Source: Lepus europaeus (lineage: Eukaryota; Chordata; Mammalia; Lagomorpha; Leporidae). Taken from it: a stretch of 64,000 nucleotides of DNA. The notes beneath the pieces were generated by a model. That model worked only from the letters and a program-made list of their open reading frames with translations. It ran no database searches and was not told the origin of the DNA. The stretch is taken from the NCBI RefSeq assembly GCF_033115175.1, contig NC_084831.1, forward strand, positions 14,609,138 to 14,673,137. Reading direction: 5' to 3'. This document shows, piece by piece, positions 59,336-64,000 of the stretch. How positions within the stretch are numbered: position 1 is the first letter of the stretch; every line of letters starts with the position of its first letter. Made by a program: the position numbers and the translations under genes.

Positions 59336-59442
59336 CACAATAATTTCTATAAGTATATTGAATCTAAGATCAATAACAAAGGAATCTAAAAAGATTAAGA
59401 TCTTAAATAACCTAACTGAACTAAAAAAATTTATTTACTTTT

Positions 59443-59798
59443 AAAAAAGATTTATTTACTTTGAAAGGAAGAGTGACAGTGAGAGGAGGAGAAACAGAGA
59501 GAGAGAGGAAGATCCATCTTCCATCCACTGTTCATTCCCCAAATTCCCAGGGCCAGGGCTGGACCAAGCCTAAGCTAAGAAGCCAGGAAGCCCATCTGGG
59601 TCTCGCAAATGGGCGGCCAGGACTCAAGTACTTGGGTCATCATCTGCACTTCCCAAGCGCATTAACAGGGAAGAGCTGGATCAAAGGCGAAGCAGCTAGT
59701 ACTTGAACCAGCATTCCACTACAGATGGGGCATTCCAATATGGGATGTGGACATCCCAAGCAGCAAGTTTAACCAGCTGTGTCACCATGCCTACCCCT
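59443..59798 (-). repeat. old SINE relative
   Basis: aaaaaagatttatttacttt start and head caccatgcctacccc. Confidence 0.75.
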
Positions 59799-60006
59799 AA
59801 TCAGAAAACTGCTAAAAAATATTTTAAATATGTAAGGATCCTTAGGGTAGGAAAACCTTTATATTACTGAGAAAGGGCCATCAACAAAATTTTGGGTATG
59901 GTTAGTCTGTAGATCTTTCCCTAAAATTACATGCAGTGACTGTGCACATGCTAAAAAGGGAACAGTGCGACCAGACCTGTGTCTGAGAGCGACACCCCAT
60001 ACCTAC

Positions 60007-60100
60007 CGGTCTCACTCGCCTTGGCTCCACCACTGCTGCCTTTGCCCCAGCTGCCCAGCTGTGCTTTAGGGACCAGCTGGATTTTCTCGTCAATTGTGGG
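60007..60100 (-). CDS. EIF4G3: EIF4G3 coding exon, Ser/Gly-rich linker
   Basis: This 94-nt exon starts in phase 0 after TTATGTTACAG and ends with a single G before GTAGGT. It encodes 31 residues beginning PTIDEKIQLVPKAQLGSWGK and then a Ser/Gly/Ala stretch. The split codon with the next exon (G+AT) gives Asp. Low-complexity content fits a disordered interdomain linker. No catalytic residue is expected here. Confidence 0.93.
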
Positions 60101-61451
60101 CTGTAACATAAGGGCCCACAGTCAGTTACAGAAATTCTTCTAGAATGACAGGCATTCTTTTCTTTTTTTCTTCTTCAGTACAATAAAACCAATTTTACAA
60201 AAAAAATTTTGTTGGGAACCTCAATTTAAGAAGCATAAATTGTAGCTGTTCTCAGTCAAGTGGGATCCTTGTGGCTTCTGAGGCCCTTCCTGGACTGCAG
60301 TTTCTATAAAACACTGGTCTGCAGAATGCATTCAGGTCCTTCTATTTAAGGTTTATTGATTTGCCAAAGGTAAGAAACTTCTGATGATTCCTCCTGAACA
60401 ATACTGCTCAGTAATTTAAAAAAACAAAAAAAAGCAAATATCTAATTACTACAATATTAATTGGTTAACTTCCTTACATGCTTGTCATAAAAGAAAGTCA
60501 TTCGACAAAAAAGTTTCATGCTGGGCTAGGGATGGGGCTAGAATGTCTTAAATATTGGTATAATATTCATAAATATTGGAGCTGATGTTGGAAAAATTCT
60601 TTAAAGACAGGGTTTTGGTTACAACTGTCTCATGCGGAAAATGGAGATGACAGGAATACAGTAGTATTCATTGGCGCAATTCCTGCTCTAAGACACAAAC
60701 AACTAGAATGTACAAGAACCTTGGAATACAGGATGCTAGGCAATGATATCATAAGAGAGATCCAGAGGGTAGAATGTTCTATCAGGAAGCAAAGCTTAAA
60801 AAAACCAATGAAGATGCAAATGACCTAGCTCATTTTATCTCATTTTTTCCAATGTCTTACTTTTTGTCAATTACCTTCTTTGATTTGGTGTTTGCACACT
60901 AGCTGTAGATTGTCATTACAATTTTGCTGGCAAGTTGCCAATTTTCAGATACATGGAAAGTGTATTACAGTAAGGGTCAGACTAGACTGCCCATGGATTC
61001 TCAAAAGTGGAAGGCAGAGTATATGAAATCTTTATTACAAAATGATTTTTAGTAGGTCCTCTGTGATTTCTTTTAGCTCTTTTTATGGAAAACCATTTAT
61101 TCCTTTCATGGCTAAATTAAACAGGTATTTGCTTTTTCCCCAGAGTTAACAATACAATTTGTGCAAGCCTGCAACTAAGACTTCTTAAGAACTTTTTATC
61201 ATTATCTCTCCTACACTAAGTATCTCATACCTCAAATAATTAGGCACTTCCTACTATAGTAAATCCATGTAGAAATAAAAAGGCTTGGTGCCAAGACAAA
61301 TATGTAGAACATGGTGATCAATGTAGAAATCTGTCTGTAGCAAACAACTTATCCATAAAAATACGTAAAATGGTTTTTTTATGTGAGTAAGAATTACTTT
61401 TGAGAGTTGTGATGGGAATGTGGTATACTGTGTTTAAAATGTCACACTCAC
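60101..61451. other. SINE-free intron, nothing identified
   Basis: AT-rich intron between the two most 5' exons; no SINE and no coding segment. Confidence 0.5.
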
Positions 61452-61546
61452 CTTAGTGATTTTCAGGAATTTTGAGGGGTCCAGGACCCGACTGTTCTTG
61501 GCCCCTTGTACAGTGTTCCACCCACCTTCGTCCACTCTCTGGACTC
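61452..61546 (-). CDS. EIF4G3: EIF4G3 coding exon, linker after MIF4G
   Basis: This 95-nt exon opens with GA completing a codon from an exon outside the window and then encodes 31 residues from VQRVDEGGWNTVQGAKNSR to FLKITK. The acceptor is TTCCTGCAG and the donor AAG|GTGAGT, both strong. It lies in the flexible linker between the MIF4G domain and the MA3 domain. The reading frame upstream of the acceptor continues open for a while, but that is intron and not coding. It is the most 5' exon found in the window. Confidence 0.92.
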
Positions 61547-61770
61547 CTGCAGGAAGAACAGAAAGAGCCATTCTCTCATCTCCTCCAGTCAGCGTGACAG
61601 TGAGGGTGAGAATGTTTGCAGCCCAGTCACTCCACTGAAACCCAAGAAAAGACACAAGACACTGTTCCCGCACTGCTGACGGTCCACATAGCTTGAAAAT
61701 GTAAAGAAGTACTGCGTATGCTGGACCGCCTATGAAACATTCTTACTAACCTACAGGAAACCAACGACAC

Positions 61771-61803
61771 CAAAACAAACAAACAAACAAACAAACAAAC
61801 AAA
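61771..61803. repeat. (CAAA)n microsatellite
   Basis: About eight caaa units. Confidence 0.95.
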
Positions 61804-61899
61804 CCAGCACTGGACAAGGCAGGCCAAGTCTAGTTTGGACGTTCAGGACTGGAACGCTTTCAAACAAGTCAGAGGGAAATGACTTCACCCGGTGCTGTC

Positions 61900-62645
61900 A
61901 GGTGATGCAGCAAGTCTGCTGCGATCCTCTCCAGAATTCCAGCTGCTCATCCCTCTCTCTTGGCCAATTTGTCAGCAAATCTTGTCAGTGCAACCTTTAC
62001 GACATAGCCCAACATATTCAGAACCTAACCCTTGTAACTACTACCAGCACTAGCAATGTTTCCCAGATTACTAAAAAGACCTCTTCATTGGCCTCCCTGC
62101 TTCCATCCTCGCCTAGGTTTGCCATGGCTGCCAATACGATCCCAGTCAAGTATATGCCAAAACTTGTCGTTGTTTTGTTCAAAATCCTTGTCTTATCTTT
62201 CCATCTCAGAGAAAAAGACAAGACTCCTACACGGCCTCCTGAGCTCTCAGTGATATGATCCCAGATCCCCTTTCAGTCCCCAGCTTTTCCCACTTCCTTC
62301 CTCAGGCCCCTTAGCTCCAGACACACTGTCTCCTTGCTGTTTCTTGCAAATGCTATTCAGATCTTTCCTACTTACTATTCCCATTGCCTAAAACCCTCGT
62401 CCTCAGATACCCACATGAGCTGAAGCTGCTGTAGGTCTCTGCTCAAACAGTATCAACTTCCAGAGGTTCTCTAACCTCCCTGTTTACCACGCCTTACATT
62501 CCCCATTCCCTCACTTTATCTTTCCATACAACAAACTTGACAGTTTATATATTTTGTTTAAATATATAGTAAGAGTACATAAGATGTGACTTTGCCCTTA
62601 TTAATTGACTGGCACTAAGTAAATATTCATTGAATAAACAAATCA
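61900..62645 (+). repeat. LINE-2 3' portion
   Basis: Pieces in L2 order: ggtctctgctcaaacagtat, then ccaacaaacttgacagttt-like text and the end ggcactaagtaaatattcat/tgaataaac. Confidence 0.68.
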
Positions 62646-63069
62646 AATTGTCTATCCAAAAGCTTTTCTGATTCTTATTTATGAACGTGTCTTGATTTTC
62701 TCTGTGTTATCTGGTATTATTGGTTATGAACAGACTTGCTGCCTCCTTGTTTCTAAGAAACTTGTCTCAGAGTATTTTTCCTTTCTACTTGCTCTTTATC
62801 TGTCACTCCCCAAGAGTTCTTTTCCTTTAGTCACCTGTGAACATCCTTCATGGATTAAGCTTTGATATCTTCTCTCTCAACCTAGTTCAATAATAAATAG
62901 CCATCATCTAAAAAGCACTATGTAAGTACTATGGTGAAGTGTGGCACCCATGACGGCTAAGAGAAAACTGTCTTCCATGGGAGATTTATGTCTCCTAACA
63001 ATCTCACTATGAACCCTACTGTGTCTTGAATAAGTAACAGTTAAGGGTAACTGAGTGAGCTAGATGTGA
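62646..63069. other. intron, nothing identified
   Basis: Unassigned sequence between the L2 and MIR copies. Confidence 0.4.
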
Positions 63070-63245
63070 ATCTAAAAACATCACACATTTTACCCTCATT
63101 TCATCCTCACAAACATTCTAGGTGCTACTGTTAGTTTCTTGTTTTGTTTTCTCTTATCCAAGGCTACACATCTACGAAGGAGGAGAGCTGAAATTCAAGG
63201 CCAGACAGGCTCCAGTCTATGCTCTCAGCCACTCTACCAAGTGAC
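63070..63245 (+). repeat. MIR
   Basis: cctcatttcatcctcacaaa, then aggtgctactgttag and gagagctgaaattcaaggcc, ending ctctcagccactctaccaag. Confidence 0.75.
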
Positions 63246-63348
63246 CCAGTCACTCCCCTGACTACTGCACAGAGGAGCATACCCGTTTGGATGTTCTACT
63301 GTCTTCTGAAAATGAACAGAACAAAAAATTTACCATTTCTCTCTCTCT

Positions 63349-63631
63349 TTCAGATTTATTTATTTGAAAGGTAGAGTTACAGACAGAGGGAGATCTTCCA
63401 TCCACTGGTTCACTCCCTAAATGGCTGCAGTGACCAAAGATGGGCCAGGCTGGGGCCAGGAGCCTGGAACTCCATCCAGCTTTCCCAAGCCCTTGGGCCA
63501 TCCTCCACTGCCTTCCCAGATGCATCAGCAGGAAGCTGGATCAGAAGCAGAACAACTGGGACTTGAACTGGCACTCTGCTGAGGCCAGTATCACAAGCAG
63601 CTTACTCTGCTGTACCACAATGCCAGCCCCT
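63349..63631 (-). repeat. C-type SINE
   Basis: cagatttatttatttgaaag start and head taccacaatgccagcccc. Confidence 0.84.
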
Positions 63632-63649
63632 ATCATTTGTCTTTTTTTT

Positions 63650-63988
63650 TTTAAGATTTATTTATTTTTATTTATTTGAAAGGCAGAGTTCCAGAGAGGA
63701 AGAGGAAGAGAGAGAGAGAGAGAGAGAGGTCTTCCACCCACTGGTTCACTCCCAGATGGCTGCAGTGCCTGGAGCTGCGCCAATCCAAAGCCAGGAGGCA
63801 GGAGCTTCTTCTGGGTCTCCCACATGGGTGCAGGGGCCCAAGGACTTCGGTCATTTTGTACTGCTTTTCCAGGCCACGGCAGAGAGCTGGATCAGAAGTG
63901 GAGCAGCTGGGACTTGAACCGGCGCCCATATGGGATGCTGGCACTACAGGCAGCAGCTTTACGCACTGTGCCACAGTGCCGCCCCCTC
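63650..63988 (-). repeat. C-type SINE
   Basis: ttaagatttatttatttttat start and head tgccacagtgccgcccc. Confidence 0.87.
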
Positions 63989-64000
63989 TATAATTTGTCT

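Larger units (their letters stand above)
4268..61546 (-). other. EIF4G3: EIF4G3 gene, 3' portion (13 coding exons in window)
   Basis: The spliced product is eIF4G-II, the cytoplasmic scaffold that joins eIF4E, eIF4A, eIF3 and PABP for cap-dependent translation initiation. The window holds only the C-terminal third. Exon lengths in transcription order are 95, 94, 115, 221, 116 (or 119), 173, 126, 82, 99, 147, 82, 147 and 182 coding nt, 1679 nt in total. That is 558 residues plus the stop after a 2-nt partial codon. All phases fit with no frameshift or internal stop, so this is an intact gene and not a processed pseudogene. MA3 runs from about window-residue 198 to 345 and W2 from about 385 to 558. 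Paralogues EIF4G1 and EIF4G2 are less likely, because the [12 protein letters not shown] and [12 protein letters not shown] segments match what I recall of the G3 protein. No further coding exon was seen between 61546 and 64000. Confidence 0.93.

Noticed and set aside
61771-61803. Regularly spaced repeat, CRISPR-like at first glance
   Set aside because: It is a plain CAAA microsatellite with no spacers in a mammalian intron.
61547-61827. Open frames continuing upstream of the 61452-61546 exon
   Set aside because: A clear CTGCAG acceptor bounds the exon and the upstream frame crosses a CAAA microsatellite; intron.

Overview
This is mammalian genomic DNA, almost certainly from a lagomorph (rabbit or close relative). 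The sign is the very dense C-type SINEs: a tRNA-like head with a B-box such as GGTTCTAGTCCCGG, a body of about 250 nt, a CT-rich stretch and a poly-A tail. About eighteen look young, many with intact target-site duplications (TSDs), and roughly sixty are older. A rabbit-type L1 3' end at 10018-11009 agrees with this. Nothing prokaryotic or plasmid-like is present, and nearly all long ORFs are SINE read-through.

The one recognisable gene is EIF4G3 (eIF4G-II, the translation-initiation scaffold), on the minus strand. Thirteen coding exons between 61546 and the stop codon at 4268-4270 join with every phase matching and all introns GT-AG. They encode 558 residues: the linker after the MIF4G domain, the MA3 (second HEAT) domain that binds eIF4A, and the C-terminal W2 domain that docks MNK kinases. 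The N-terminal part (PABP, eIF4E and first eIF4A/eIF3 sites) lies beyond the right edge. A 3'UTR of several hundred nt probably follows down to about 3420-3866.

Two unlisted coding possibilities stand out. A 39-nt (or 36-nt) in-frame microexon candidate at 33238-33276 would insert 13 residues into the MA3 domain. A possible alternative first exon at 51666-51741 encodes a short hydrophobic, membrane-anchor-like peptide and is in phase with the downstream EIF4G3 exons.

Layout: 1-3400, downstream flank with SINEs; 3420-4449, 3'UTR and last exon in a GC/CpG-rich pocket; 4450-61451, introns full of SINEs, an older L1 broken by SINEs and a MaLR-type LTR (38430-41415), antisense L1-like DNA (24070-29035) and the exons; 61547-64000, the next upstream intron with L2, MIR and SINE copies. 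Exon boundaries were read by hand from splice consensus, phase and memory of the protein family. Repeat names come from pattern recognition, not a database search.
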